Shown one piece after another: positions 1-7,836 of a DNA stretch of 64,000 bases. Each line of letters begins with the position of its first letter. The stretch's first letter is position 1. Source of the stretch: Acuticoccus sp051016205 (lineage in GTDB: Bacteria > Pseudomonadota > Alphaproteobacteria > Rhizobiales > Amorphaceae); the NCBI GenBank assembly GCA_051016205.1, contig CP136534.1, positions 4,774,001-4,838,000 of the forward strand. The letters run 5' to 3'. A program made the position numbers and the translations under genes. The notes under the pieces are model-generated. The model was not told where the DNA came from. It did no database searches and worked only from the letters and a program-made list of their open reading frames with translations.

Positions 1-16
1 TCGTCAACCGCCCCCG

Positions 17-973
17 TCACACCACCGGAAAACGCGCCTCGTCGCCCGGCAAAGGTGCCCCAACACACCCATCCTGCCGCGCACGCATGGACAGAGCAGA
101 GGCCCGCACGACTTCGGAGAACTCGATCAAACGTTCCGAAAGCGGGCTCGTTTCACGCCACACCAAACCGATGGTGCGCTTTGGTCCAGGCTCGCCGAAC
201 CGGGCAAGGCAAACCTCGGCCGAGCGTGTTTCCACAGGGACCGCCATTTCCGGGATGAGGGTAATGCCAAGCCCCGCACTCACCATCTGCACAAGGGTGG
301 ACAAAGAGCTTGCGTCAAGCACATCGCGCGGCCGGGCGGCAGGCTTGCAGAACGCCAGCGCCTGATCGCGAAAACAGTGCCCCTCCTCTAGCAGGAGAAG
401 GCGCATTTGCGGCAAGGTCTCCACCGACGGCACAGGCGCTTGCGCCTGATCGCTCGGGCGCACCAACAAAAAATCCTCCTCAAACAGCGCCCGTTCGGCA
501 AGGGAAGGCTCTGAAATGGGAAGGGCCAGGATTGCCGCATCAAGCGCGCCGTCGGCAAGCTCCTTCACCAGACGCTCCGTGGTGGTCTCGCGCACCCGAA
601 GATCGAGCGCCGGTTGCGAAACTGCCAGATCGCCCATGATTGCCGGCAGCAGATAAGGGCCGATGGTGGGGATGATGCCAAGACGCAGCCTTTCAAGCTG
701 CCCTTCGCGAGAGACACGGGCAAGGTCGGTCAACTCATCCACAGCCTGTAGGATCGGCTCCACCCGCCCGGCAAACGCCTCCCCAAACGCGGTCAGGTGC
801 ACCTGGCGCGTGCTGCGCTCGAACAAAGGCACACCAAGGCCGTCTTCAAGCTCGCGGATCTGCATGGACAGGGCTGGCTGGCTGATGGCGCAATCCTCAG
901 CGGCACGGCCGAAATGGCCCTGCTCTGCCAAGGCTTTGAAGTAGCGCAGCTGTTTGAGAGTGAGGTTATTCAT
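17..973 (-). CDS. oxyR: OxyR, peroxide-sensing LysR-family regulator
   Basis: LysR-type regulator of 318 aa that senses hydrogen peroxide and activates catalase genes. The N-terminus holds the winged helix-turn-helix (about residues 5-65, LKQLRYFKALAEQGHFGRAA). The two redox cysteines of OxyR are present in the motif GHCFRDQALAFC, at about residues 200 and 209, matching E. coli Cys199 and Cys208. It is divergent from katG, the classic OxyR target, 168 bases apart. The whole gene is inside the window, ending 16 bases from the left edge. The ATG start sits directly at the edge of a candidate OxyR site, consistent with autoregulation. Confidence 0.93.
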   Translation of the reverse strand: MNNLTLKQLRYFKALAEQGHFGRAAEDCAISQPALSMQIRELEDGLGVPLFERSTRQVHLTAFGEAFAGRVEPILQAVDELTDLARVSREGQLERLRLGIIPTIGPYLLPAIMGDLAVSQPALDLRVRETTTERLVKELADGALDAAILALPISEPSLAERALFEEDFLLVRPSDQAQAPVPSVETLPQMRLLLLEEGHCFRDQALAFCKPAARPRDVLDASSLSTLVQMVSAGLGITLIPEMAVPVETRSAEVCLARFGEPGPKRTIGLVWRETSPLSERLIEFSEVVRASALSMRARQDGCVGAPLPGDEARFPVV

Positions 974-1008
974 AAGTTCAGTTTATCGGAAAGATCACGA
1001 GAGACAAT
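972..1008. promoter_or_regulatory. Candidate OxyR binding site
   Basis: Four tetranucleotides with the spacing of the OxyR consensus (ATAG-N7-CTAT-N7-ATAG-N7-CTAT) can be read: ATAA-N7-TTAT-N7-ATCA-N7-CAAT. Matches to consensus are 3, 3, 2 and 3 out of 4. The site overlaps the oxyR start codon and lies upstream of katG, so it could repress oxyR and activate katG. It was read by eye and not scored against a matrix. Confidence 0.45.
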
Positions 1009-1035
1009 TTCCCCTAATCGGTTGCGGCTGATAAT
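1007..1035 (+). promoter_or_regulatory. Candidate katG promoter
   Basis: A GATAAT -10-like hexamer at 1030-1035 lies 17 bases after a weak -35 region (1007-1012) that overlaps the right end of the candidate OxyR site, the arrangement usual for OxyR-activated promoters. The same bases extend to GATAATCATTCT (1030-1041), which also resembles half of a Fur/Irr box, so metal control is an alternative reading. Confidence 0.33.
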
Positions 1036-1141
1036 CATTCTAAATCGGTTCTGCGGAGCGGCGTTTTGAGCCCCCAGACCAAAACGCCACAACACCGCAA
1101 CGCCACAAAGAGATGGCCCCTAGGGGCTGAGAACGGAGGAG

Positions 1142-3352
1142 ATGATGAACGAAGCCGTCTCACCAGAGGGCCTTTGCCCCGTCATGCACACACGGTTCGG
1201 CGCGCGCTCGAACCGAGACTGGTGGCCCAATCAGCTCAACGTGCGGATTCTGCACCAGAATTCGCCGGCCGCCGATCCCATGGGTCCGGACTTTGACTAT
1301 GCCGAGGCCTTCAACAAGGTCGACTACAAGGCACTGAAGGAAGACCTTTACGCCCTGATGACCGACAGCCAGGAATGGTGGCCTGCCGACTACGGTCACT
1401 ATGGCGGCTTCTTCATCCGCATGGCCTGGCACAGCGCTGGCACCTACCGCACCGCTGACGGCCGCGGCGGCGCTACCTCAGGCACCCAACGCTTCGCGCC
1501 CCTCAACAGCTGGCCCGACAACGGCAACCTCGACAAGGCGCGCCGCCTCCTGTGGCCCATCAAGCAGAAATACGGCGACGGCATTTCCTGGGCCGACCTC
1601 ATGATCCTCGCCGGCAACGCGGCGCTGGAATCCATGGGCTTCAAGACCTTCGGCTTCGGCGGCGGCCGCGTCGACGTGTTCGAGCCCGAGGAAGACATCT
1701 ACTGGGGCTCTGAGACGGAGTGGCTTGCCACCAGCGACAAGCCCGGCAGCCGCTACTCGGGCGACCGCTTCCTGGAAAACCCCCTCGCCGCGGTGCAGAT
1801 GGGCCTCATCTACGTCAACCCCGAAGGTCCGGACGGCAACCCCGACCCCATCGCATCGGGCCGCGACATTCGCGAAACGTTCGCGCGGATGGCCATGAAC
1901 GATGAGGAAACCGTCGCCCTCGTCGCCGGCGGCCACACCTTCGGCAAGTGCCACGGTGCAGGCGATGCAGGCCTTGTGGGCGCTGACCCCGAAGCGAGCC
2001 CCCTGCAAGCCCAAGGCCTTGGCTGGGCCAACAGCTTTGAGAGCGGCAAGGGCGTTCACGCCACCACCAGCGGCATCGAAGGGCCTTGGACCCCCAACCC
2101 CACCCAGTGGGACATGGGCTACTTCCACATGCTGTTCGACTACGAGTGGGAGCTGACCAAGAGCCCCGCAGGCGCCAACCAGTGGCACCCCAAGAACCCC
2201 GCCCCTGAGGACATGGCCCCCCAGGTGGACGGCTCGGGCGAGCGCGTCACCACCATCATGACCACGGCCGATATGGCCATGCGCATGGACCCCATCTACG
2301 GGCCCATCTCAAAACGCTTCCGCGACAACCCCGAGGAATTCGCCGACGCTTTCGCCCGCGCCTGGTTTAAGCTGACCCACCGCGACATGGGCCCGCGCGT
2401 GCGCTACCTCGGCCCCGAAGTCCCCGAAGAGGAGTTGATCTGGCAGGACCCCGTCCCCGCCGTCGACCACCCGCTCGTGGACGATCAGGACGTTGCGGCG
2501 CTGAAGGACAAGATCCTGGCCTCAGGCCTCACCATCCCCGCGCTTGCGGCCACCGCCTGGGGGTCCGCCTCCTCCTTCCGCAACTCCGACAAACGGGGCG
2601 GCGCCAACGGTGCGCGCATCCGCTTTGCCCCCATGAAGGACTGGGCGGCCAACGAGCCGGAGCAGCTTGCCAAGGTTCTCAAAACCCTTGGAGGCATCAA
2701 GGCGGACTTCGACGCCTCGGCCTCAGGCGGCAAGAAGATCTCCCTTGCCGACCTCATCGTCCTTGGCGGTGCTGCGGCTGTGGAGAAGGCGGCTAAGGCC
2801 GGCGGTCATGACATTGCCGTCCCGTTCTCCCCCGGCCGGACCGATGCCACGCAGGAGCAGACCGACGGGGATTCCTTCGAGCCGATGGAGCCGGAAGCCG
2901 ATGGTTTCCGCAACTACATCAAGCCGAACCTGTCGGTCTCCGCTGAGGAGATGCTCATCGACAAGGCCCAGCTCCTGGGGCTGACCGCCCCTGAGATGAC
3001 CGTTCTTGTGGGCGGCATGCGCATGCTGGGCGCCAACCACGGCGGCACCAAGCACGGCGTCTTCACCCACAAGCCGGAGACGCTCAGCAACGACTTCTTC
3101 GTCAACCTCCTCGACATGGGGACGGTGTGGACCCCCACCAACGACGACGAGGAAGAGTTTGAAGGCCGCGACCGGTCCTCAGGCGATCTGAAGTGGACGG
3201 CCTCGCGGGTCGACCTTGTCTTCGGCTCCAACTCGCAGCTGCGGGCGCTCGCCGAAGTCTACGGCCAGGACACGGCGGAGAAGAAGTTCGTGAAGGACTT
3301 CGTCGCCGCCTGGACGAAGGTGATGGACGCCGACCGCTTCGAACTGGCGTAA
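1142..3352 (+). CDS. katG: Catalase-peroxidase KatG
   Basis: Bifunctional haem catalase-peroxidase of 736 aa, the usual length for the family, which breaks down hydrogen peroxide in the cytoplasm. The distal-haem motif RMAWHSAGTYR (Trp and His near residues 96-97), the Tyr of YVNPEGP (about 224) and the Met near 250 that form the Met-Tyr-Trp crosslink are present. The proximal His is in AGGHTFGKCHG. The second, degenerate peroxidase half follows. A strong ribosome site (GGAGGA at about 1136-1141) is next to the ATG. It is divergent from oxyR, which probably controls it. Confidence 0.97.
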   Translation: MMNEAVSPEGLCPVMHTRFGARSNRDWWPNQLNVRILHQNSPAADPMGPDFDYAEAFNKVDYKALKEDLYALMTDSQEWWPADYGHYGGFFIRMAWHSAGTYRTADGRGGATSGTQRFAPLNSWPDNGNLDKARRLLWPIKQKYGDGISWADLMILAGNAALESMGFKTFGFGGGRVDVFEPEEDIYWGSETEWLATSDKPGSRYSGDRFLENPLAAVQMGLIYVNPEGPDGNPDPIASGRDIRETFARMAMNDEETVALVAGGHTFGKCHGAGDAGLVGADPEASPLQAQGLGWANSFESGKGVHATTSGIEGPWTPNPTQWDMGYFHMLFDYEWELTKSPAGANQWHPKNPAPEDMAPQVDGSGERVTTIMTTADMAMRMDPIYGPISKRFRDNPEEFADAFARAWFKLTHRDMGPRVRYLGPEVPEEELIWQDPVPAVDHPLVDDQDVAALKDKILASGLTIPALAATAWGSASSFRNSDKRGGANGARIRFAPMKDWAANEPEQLAKVLKTLGGIKADFDASASGGKKISLADLIVLGGAAAVEKAAKAGGHDIAVPFSPGRTDATQEQTDGDSFEPMEPEADGFRNYIKPNLSVSAEEMLIDKAQLLGLTAPEMTVLVGGMRMLGANHGGTKHGVFTHKPETLSNDFFVNLLDMGTVWTPTNDDEEEFEGRDRSSGDLKWTASRVDLVFGSNSQLRALAEVYGQDTAEKKFVKDFVAAWTKVMDADRFELA

Positions 3353-3364
3353 CCTTGGAACGAC

Positions 3365-3388
3365 GGCGGCACCTCCCCCGGTGCCGCC
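3365..3388. terminator. Hairpin terminator after katG
   Basis: A perfect 9-bp inverted repeat (GGCGGCACC / GGTGCCGCC) with a six-base loop lies 13 bases after the katG stop. There is no T-run, so it may act as a Rho-assisted or mRNA-end hairpin. It lies between two convergent genes and could serve both strands. Confidence 0.5.
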
Positions 3389-3397
3389 CGTGTGACT

Positions 3398-3432
3398 GTG
3401 CCGGTGTGCCCAGAAGCGGGCGTTGCCGGCAC
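3398..3432 (-). terminator. Hairpin after the gntR stop
   Basis: A two-tier inverted repeat (outer GTGCCGG / CCGGCAC, inner GCCC / GGGC) sits just past the stop of the GntR gene read on the minus strand, so it is the likely 3' end of the operon that runs leftwards from 7730. No T-run is seen. Confidence 0.4.
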
Positions 3433-3439
3433 AGCTGCA

Positions 3440-4300
3440 TCAAGCCCCTTGCGGGCCGGCAGGATCGGTGGGAGGCGCACCGGCACCGCGCCGGTTCGGC
3501 GCGCCCCCAGCGCCAGACGCAGCGCCATTGGTCTTGCTGACGCTCCAATGCTTCTGACCGGGATTGTCGGAGCGCACCAGATCCATCTGCAAAGCATAGC
3601 GACCAGGATGGTAAAGGGCATGAAGGTGCTCCATCCCCTCCCCGTTCGGCCCGAAGACCGACCGTGTGAGCGACACCAAGGGCGCTCCCACGTCAACGTC
3701 CAGCGCCTCGGACACGTCAGGGCCAGCAAGAACGGCGCTGATGTCCTGCCAGGCCGAGGCAATCTTGAGGCCAGAGCGCTCCATCAACTCAAGCAGAGGC
3801 ACACGGGCCAAATCGGCTTCGGAGTAGATCGCCCCGATCCGCGCCGGCACATAGGCGGTGAGGTGGGAGAACGGCACACCATCCACCAACCGCACGCGGA
3901 CCGAGCGCTGGATCAACTCCCCCTCTTTCAGGCCGAGCGCCTCGCGCACAGGGTCAGGCGCATGGGCGTACTCGAACGACAAGAGCCGCACGTCCGTGGC
4001 GCGTCCCATCTCGATGAGGCCTGTAAAGACGTTCGCCACATCGCCGATCAGCGCCCGCACGCGCTTTTCCTGCTGGCTGACGAAGGTGCCTGAGCCTGGC
4101 CGGCGGTCAATCAGGCCGTCCTCCTCAAGCCGCGCCAATGCCCGTCGCACGGTGACGCGTGAGACGCCGAACTCGTCCGATAGCTGAGGCTCGCTCGGCA
4201 ACCGCGCGCCCGAGCGCCAGGTGCCTGAGCCAATGCGGTCGCGCAAAAGAAGGTAGACCTTCTGGGTCTTCGATGGATCGGTCGACATGCGCGCGCTCAT
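3440..4300 (-). CDS. GntR/HutC-family transcriptional regulator with UTRA domain
   Basis: Ligand-responsive repressor of 286 aa. Residues about 10-75 form the GntR winged helix (SGARLPSEPQLSDEFGVSRV, then TVRRALARLEEDGLI), and about 95-235 form a UTRA effector-binding domain, which marks the HutC subfamily. The last 35 residues are low-complexity Gly/Ala/Pro. It is the final gene of a four-gene minus-strand operon, 28 bases after the small helical protein gene, so it probably controls the surrounding catabolic cluster. The effector is unknown. An alternative ATG four codons in (4288) is possible. Confidence 0.85.
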   Translation of the reverse strand: MSARMSTDPSKTQKVYLLLRDRIGSGTWRSGARLPSEPQLSDEFGVSRVTVRRALARLEEDGLIDRRPGSGTFVSQQEKRVRALIGDVANVFTGLIEMGRATDVRLLSFEYAHAPDPVREALGLKEGELIQRSVRVRLVDGVPFSHLTAYVPARIGAIYSEADLARVPLLELMERSGLKIASAWQDISAVLAGPDVSEALDVDVGAPLVSLTRSVFGPNGEGMEHLHALYHPGRYALQMDLVRSDNPGQKHWSVSKTNGAASGAGGAPNRRGAGAPPTDPAGPQGA

Positions 4301-4328
4301 ACTCGCCTGACGCTCCGCTCGAAAGGGT

Positions 4329-4652
4329 TCAGTTGCTTTTAGCGCTCGGCGGCACGCTTCGCGTTTGGGCGCGAAGGGGGGTGCGCCGGTCGCCCCGCTC
4401 CTTCAGGATCGCAAAGACCCGCGCCTGCGCCGCATCGAGAGCACCAAGCGCCTCTCCCAGAAACGCCTCGTCGTCGGCAAGTCTATCGATGGCCTCGCGA
4501 GAGGTGATGCCCTCAGCCACCAGCGCCGTCTCCAGCGCCATGCGGCGCTGGCGCTCCACATGAAGCTGTGCGGCAAGGTCGAACACAACGGCCGAGAGCT
4601 TGTCGAGGTCGGGGTCGCGAAAGAACGTCAATTCACCCAACGCCCGGCTCAC
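4329..4652 (-). CDS. Small helical protein, partner of adjacent methyltransferase (copy 1)
   Basis: Protein of 107 aa that I do not recognise as a named family. It is predicted by eye to be mostly helical (long runs of Leu/Ala/Glu/Arg, e.g. LAAQLHVERQRR) with a basic, disordered tail. It shares a clear core with the 111-aa product at 42726-43061: TFF-x-DP, then LAA-x-LHV, then R-x3-LE. It overlaps the stop of the methyltransferase gene by four bases, so the two are translationally coupled. In copy 2 the gene order is reversed but the pairing is kept. Function unknown; a methyltransferase subunit or specificity factor is one possibility. Confidence 0.7.
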   Translation of the reverse strand: MSRALGELTFFRDPDLDKLSAVVFDLAAQLHVERQRRMALETALVAEGITSREAIDRLADDEAFLGEALGALDAAQARVFAILKERGDRRTPLRAQTRSVPPSAKSN

Positions 4653-5707
4653 GACGCTTTCTCCGCCTCAAGCACGGCCCAGGGGAAATGCCATTCCTTG
4701 CGCTTGGGCCAGGCGAGCGTATCGAGCCGGCCCTTCCCGCGTTCGTCGAAAGCCACCCAGCGCGCATCCGTCAGTCCCGCCGCCTCGCAAAGGGCCACCG
4801 TGTCGGCACTCATGGCCCCAGGCATGAAGGGCTCGTTGTTGCGCGCCCCATGCTCCATCGCCGCCAGATCGCGGAACGGGTCGCCGGTGTACTGAAAGTC
4901 CAGCATCCGCAACGCACCGCCAGGTTTCAGAAGCCGCGCTGCCTCCTCGATCATCGCTTCGATGGCAGGGCGCGGTATTTCGTGGAGGAGCATGGTCGAT
5001 GTCACAAGATCCGCCGAGCCGTCTTCAAGCCCCGTCGCCTGACAGTCCGCCTGAAGGTAGGTGACGGGAAGGCCAAGCGCCTCGGACTTTTCGTGCGCCA
5101 TCTTCAGGCACGGGGCAGCAAGGTCGACACCAATCACCTCAGCATCAGGCCAGGCGCGCTTCATGGGCCAGGTGGACTTGCCGAATCCGCAGCCAAGGTC
5201 GACGATCCGCGTCAGCTTGCGATCTTTCAGGGCCGCAAGGCAGGTGTCCACAAAGGCACGGTGGAAAGTGTAATCGTCATTGCCGCCCAGCATCACGAGC
5301 TTTGCACCAAGCTCATAGGTGTGGGCCGACATGTCCGACTGCCACACGCCGCCGGGCTGCACGTGAATGTCCCAGTCGGTATACCACTCCGGCATGTGGA
5401 GGTCGGGGTTCAGTGTCAGCGTCCCCTTGGGCGCCTCAGGTGTCGTGATGGGCGGCTCGTCGGCTACGGCGTTCTCAACCGCACGCCACAGCATTTTTTG
5501 TGAGCCCCTCTCCATCCACGCAAACCAGGGATAGAGCGACAGGGTCTGCGCCACATCGCCCGCACCCTTGCGATCGGCGGGGGCATCGTCCTTCGTTGCC
5601 GCCTCATACTCCTCGTGGAGCGCTGGGTAGAGCGTGTCGGCCCAGCGGCGGCGCAGCGCGAGCACGAAGTCCAGATCAGCGCGGATGTCGTGGGGATTGG
5701 GTGTCAC
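4649..5707 (-). CDS. Class I SAM-dependent methyltransferase (copy 1)
   Basis: Predicted 352-aa cytoplasmic methyltransferase. The SAM-binding motif I is VDLGCGFGKST, followed by the acidic loop IGVDLAAPC and the post-motif TSTMLLHEIP. A roughly 160-residue N-terminal extension ahead of the Rossmann domain contains DIHVQPGGVW, and both the extension and the C-terminal RNNEPFM and FPW motifs recur in the paralogue at 41561-42637. The GTG start at 5707 was chosen because AGGAAGGG lies eight bases before it and it follows the upstream stop by 25 bases; the open frame continues further upstream inside the neighbour. The methyl acceptor is unknown. Confidence 0.8.
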   Translation of the reverse strand: MTPNPHDIRADLDFVLALRRRWADTLYPALHEEYEAATKDDAPADRKGAGDVAQTLSLYPWFAWMERGSQKMLWRAVENAVADEPPITTPEAPKGTLTLNPDLHMPEWYTDWDIHVQPGGVWQSDMSAHTYELGAKLVMLGGNDDYTFHRAFVDTCLAALKDRKLTRIVDLGCGFGKSTWPMKRAWPDAEVIGVDLAAPCLKMAHEKSEALGLPVTYLQADCQATGLEDGSADLVTSTMLLHEIPRPAIEAMIEEAARLLKPGGALRMLDFQYTGDPFRDLAAMEHGARNNEPFMPGAMSADTVALCEAAGLTDARWVAFDERGKGRLDTLAWPKRKEWHFPWAVLEAEKAS

Positions 5708-5732
5708 GATCGGCCCTTCCTGTTGCGTTGGT

Positions 5733-7730
5733 TCAAAGTGCGAGGGCGGCCTGATGGCCATCGTAAACCGCTTCAAGCGCTGTGCGCGGGGCTTGTGCAT
5801 CGCCCACCGCACGCACCATCACAGCGCGGTTGCCGAACGTGTCTCTCAGGTCGGCCACAAGCTGGTCACGCGGGGCACCATGGGTGGGGGCCACCACTGC
5901 GTCGACGCCGGTGAGCATCACACGGGCATCGGTGGAAAGGTCCATCAACTCGGCCGTCCCGCCCTCAAATGCCATCACCGTGTGAAGGCCTTTGACGGTA
6001 ACGCCCTTCTCTTTCAGCCGCGCGCGCATGGCAAAGCTGGAATAGACGGAGATGGTCCAGCCAGGCGTTCCCGTCGGCGCAAGGAGCGTCACCGTGTGTC
6101 CCTTGTCGGCAAGCCACTCGGCGACCGAGACCACCGACCAGGTGCCGAGCGTGTCCTCCAAGAGCACATGCTGCCCAAGGGCGGGTTCGGTCCTGATCGC
6201 CTGCTCCAACGTCAGCGCCTCGCCTCGCTCCAGCGTGCGGGCTCGGGGTGCCGCCCCTGTGGCAAGGACGATGGCATCGGGCGCTGCCTCGGCCAGTGAA
6301 TGGGCATCGGCCCGCGTGGCCGTGCGCACGGTGACGCCTGTGCGATCCAGGGCATTGCGCTGGTAAGACAGGAGCCTCTCGAAATCTGAACGCAGCGGCA
6401 TGGTCGACACCTGCGCGAGGGTGCCACCAAGCCTGTCACCTGCCTCCCACAGCTCCACAGTGTGCCCGCGGGCTGCAGCAATGGCAGCTGCCTCCATACC
6501 CGCAGGCCCGCCGCCGACCACCACGACGCGCCTTGCGTCTCCGTTCGCACGGGGTGTTTGCGGCTCCCCCTCAAGGCCGACGCGGGGGTTGGTCACGCAG
6601 GTGATCGGTAAGTTCAGCGCCAAGAAGCCCGCGCAGCCTTGATTGCAGTTGATGCAGGGGCGGATCTCACCCTCACGCCCCTCAACGCTCTTCCTTACAA
6701 TGGCTGGCTCGGCAATGTGGGCGCGCGCCATGCCCACCATGTCCGCATCGCCATTTGCCACCGTCTCTTGCGCCTCCGCCAATGTGCGAAACTTGCACAC
6801 GGCAAACACCGCTGGCGGGGTGGGAAGGTCAGCCAGTGCCCCTTTGATGGCAGGGGCCAGGTGGCGGAAGGCATCGGGCTGGAACGACATGTCGGCCATC
6901 TGCGTGGAGATGGTCTTGCTGCCGTGGTAGGCAGAATGGCTGACGTTCACAAAGTCCACCCGCACCGCTTGGGCCAAGGTGCGCACGATCCGCGTCATGT
7001 CCTGAAGCGCCAGCCCGCCAGGCAAAAACTCATCAGCGCTGATGCGGATGCCAAGCGTTCCATCCCCCACAACCTCACGCACACGGCGCAGGGTCTGGAG
7101 CGCGAACCGCAGGCGGTTCTCCTCGCTTCCGCCGAAGCGGTCGGTGCGCACATTGACCGCAGGCGACAGGAACTGCTGCAGGAGATGGCCGTGCGCCATC
7201 TGCAGTTCGATCCCATCAAGCCCCGCCTCAAGGAGATTTTTCGCCGTCAGCGCATGGGCTTCCACCACCGCCTCGATCTCCGCTTCACTCATGGGGTGAG
7301 GTGGAGGGGCAGTGCCTGTCCAAGGGGTGGGCGAAGCGCTCCACGACGCGGTGCGAGTGAAGTTGCCGTCGATGTGGCGGCCAAGGTGGATGACCTGACC
7401 GAACAGCTTTGCCCCGCCCGCGTGGACCGCCTCGGCCACCTTGGCAAAGGCGGGGACGGCGGCAGGTTCATACCCGTTCACGCCCTGGGCGCGGCCAAGC
7501 GAACTCTCGTGAACGCGGATCCCCTCAAAGATGATGAGCGCGACGCCACCCTCAGCCCGCGCGCGATGGTAGGCCGCATGACGGGCGCTCGGAAGGTTCG
7601 CTTCGCCATAATTGGTGGTGTGGGCCGGAACGAAGATGCGGTTTCTGAGCTGCGTCTGCCCCACAACCAGAGGCGCAAGGGCCTGCCGATAGCGACCCTT
7701 GTCCACGGCGCCACGGTTCGATTCACTCAC
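5733..7730 (-). CDS. Ene-reductase/TMADH-type FMN-FAD-[4Fe-4S] oxidoreductase (copy 1)
   Basis: Predicted 665-aa flavoprotein of the 2,4-dienoyl-CoA reductase/trimethylamine dehydrogenase family. An N-terminal old-yellow-enzyme barrel (about 1-350) binds FMN, a cysteine motif CINCNQGC then C eleven residues later is a complete C-x2-C-x3-C-x11-C [4Fe-4S] site, and the C-terminal half has the FAD/NAD(P) motif VVVGGGPAGMEAA. It would reduce an enoyl substrate or N-demethylate an amine. The GTG start at 7730 matches the N-terminus of the paralogue at 37974-39932; the reading frame stays open to 8177 but that overlaps the divergent gene. First gene of the minus-strand operon ending in gntR. Confidence 0.85.
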   Translation of the reverse strand: MSESNRGAVDKGRYRQALAPLVVGQTQLRNRIFVPAHTTNYGEANLPSARHAAYHRARAEGGVALIIFEGIRVHESSLGRAQGVNGYEPAAVPAFAKVAEAVHAGGAKLFGQVIHLGRHIDGNFTRTASWSASPTPWTGTAPPPHPMSEAEIEAVVEAHALTAKNLLEAGLDGIELQMAHGHLLQQFLSPAVNVRTDRFGGSEENRLRFALQTLRRVREVVGDGTLGIRISADEFLPGGLALQDMTRIVRTLAQAVRVDFVNVSHSAYHGSKTISTQMADMSFQPDAFRHLAPAIKGALADLPTPPAVFAVCKFRTLAEAQETVANGDADMVGMARAHIAEPAIVRKSVEGREGEIRPCINCNQGCAGFLALNLPITCVTNPRVGLEGEPQTPRANGDARRVVVVGGGPAGMEAAAIAAARGHTVELWEAGDRLGGTLAQVSTMPLRSDFERLLSYQRNALDRTGVTVRTATRADAHSLAEAAPDAIVLATGAAPRARTLERGEALTLEQAIRTEPALGQHVLLEDTLGTWSVVSVAEWLADKGHTVTLLAPTGTPGWTISVYSSFAMRARLKEKGVTVKGLHTVMAFEGGTAELMDLSTDARVMLTGVDAVVAPTHGAPRDQLVADLRDTFGNRAVMVRAVGDAQAPRTALEAVYDGHQAALAL

Positions 7731-7748
7731 GGACCCGCCCCTCGGTTG

Positions 7749-7797
7749 TTGACTTCCGCAACGCTCGAACGATAACTTTGTAATAAATATAACACAA
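7749..7797. promoter_or_regulatory. Divergent promoter region of the two outward operons
   Basis: This AT-rich island separates the leftward OYE operon from the rightward 13-gene operon. On the plus strand TTGACT (7749-7754) and GATAAC (7771-7776) are spaced by 16 bases. On the minus strand TTGTGT (7792-7797) and TATCGT (7769-7774) are spaced by 17. The two candidates overlap head to head, so one regulator could control both. The imperfect dyad from TTGTAA to CACAA (7778-7797) is a possible operator. Confidence 0.4.
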
Positions 7798-7836
7798 GAA
7801 GCGCACTCATTTGTATGACGCCAGTGGGGTGAGGGA

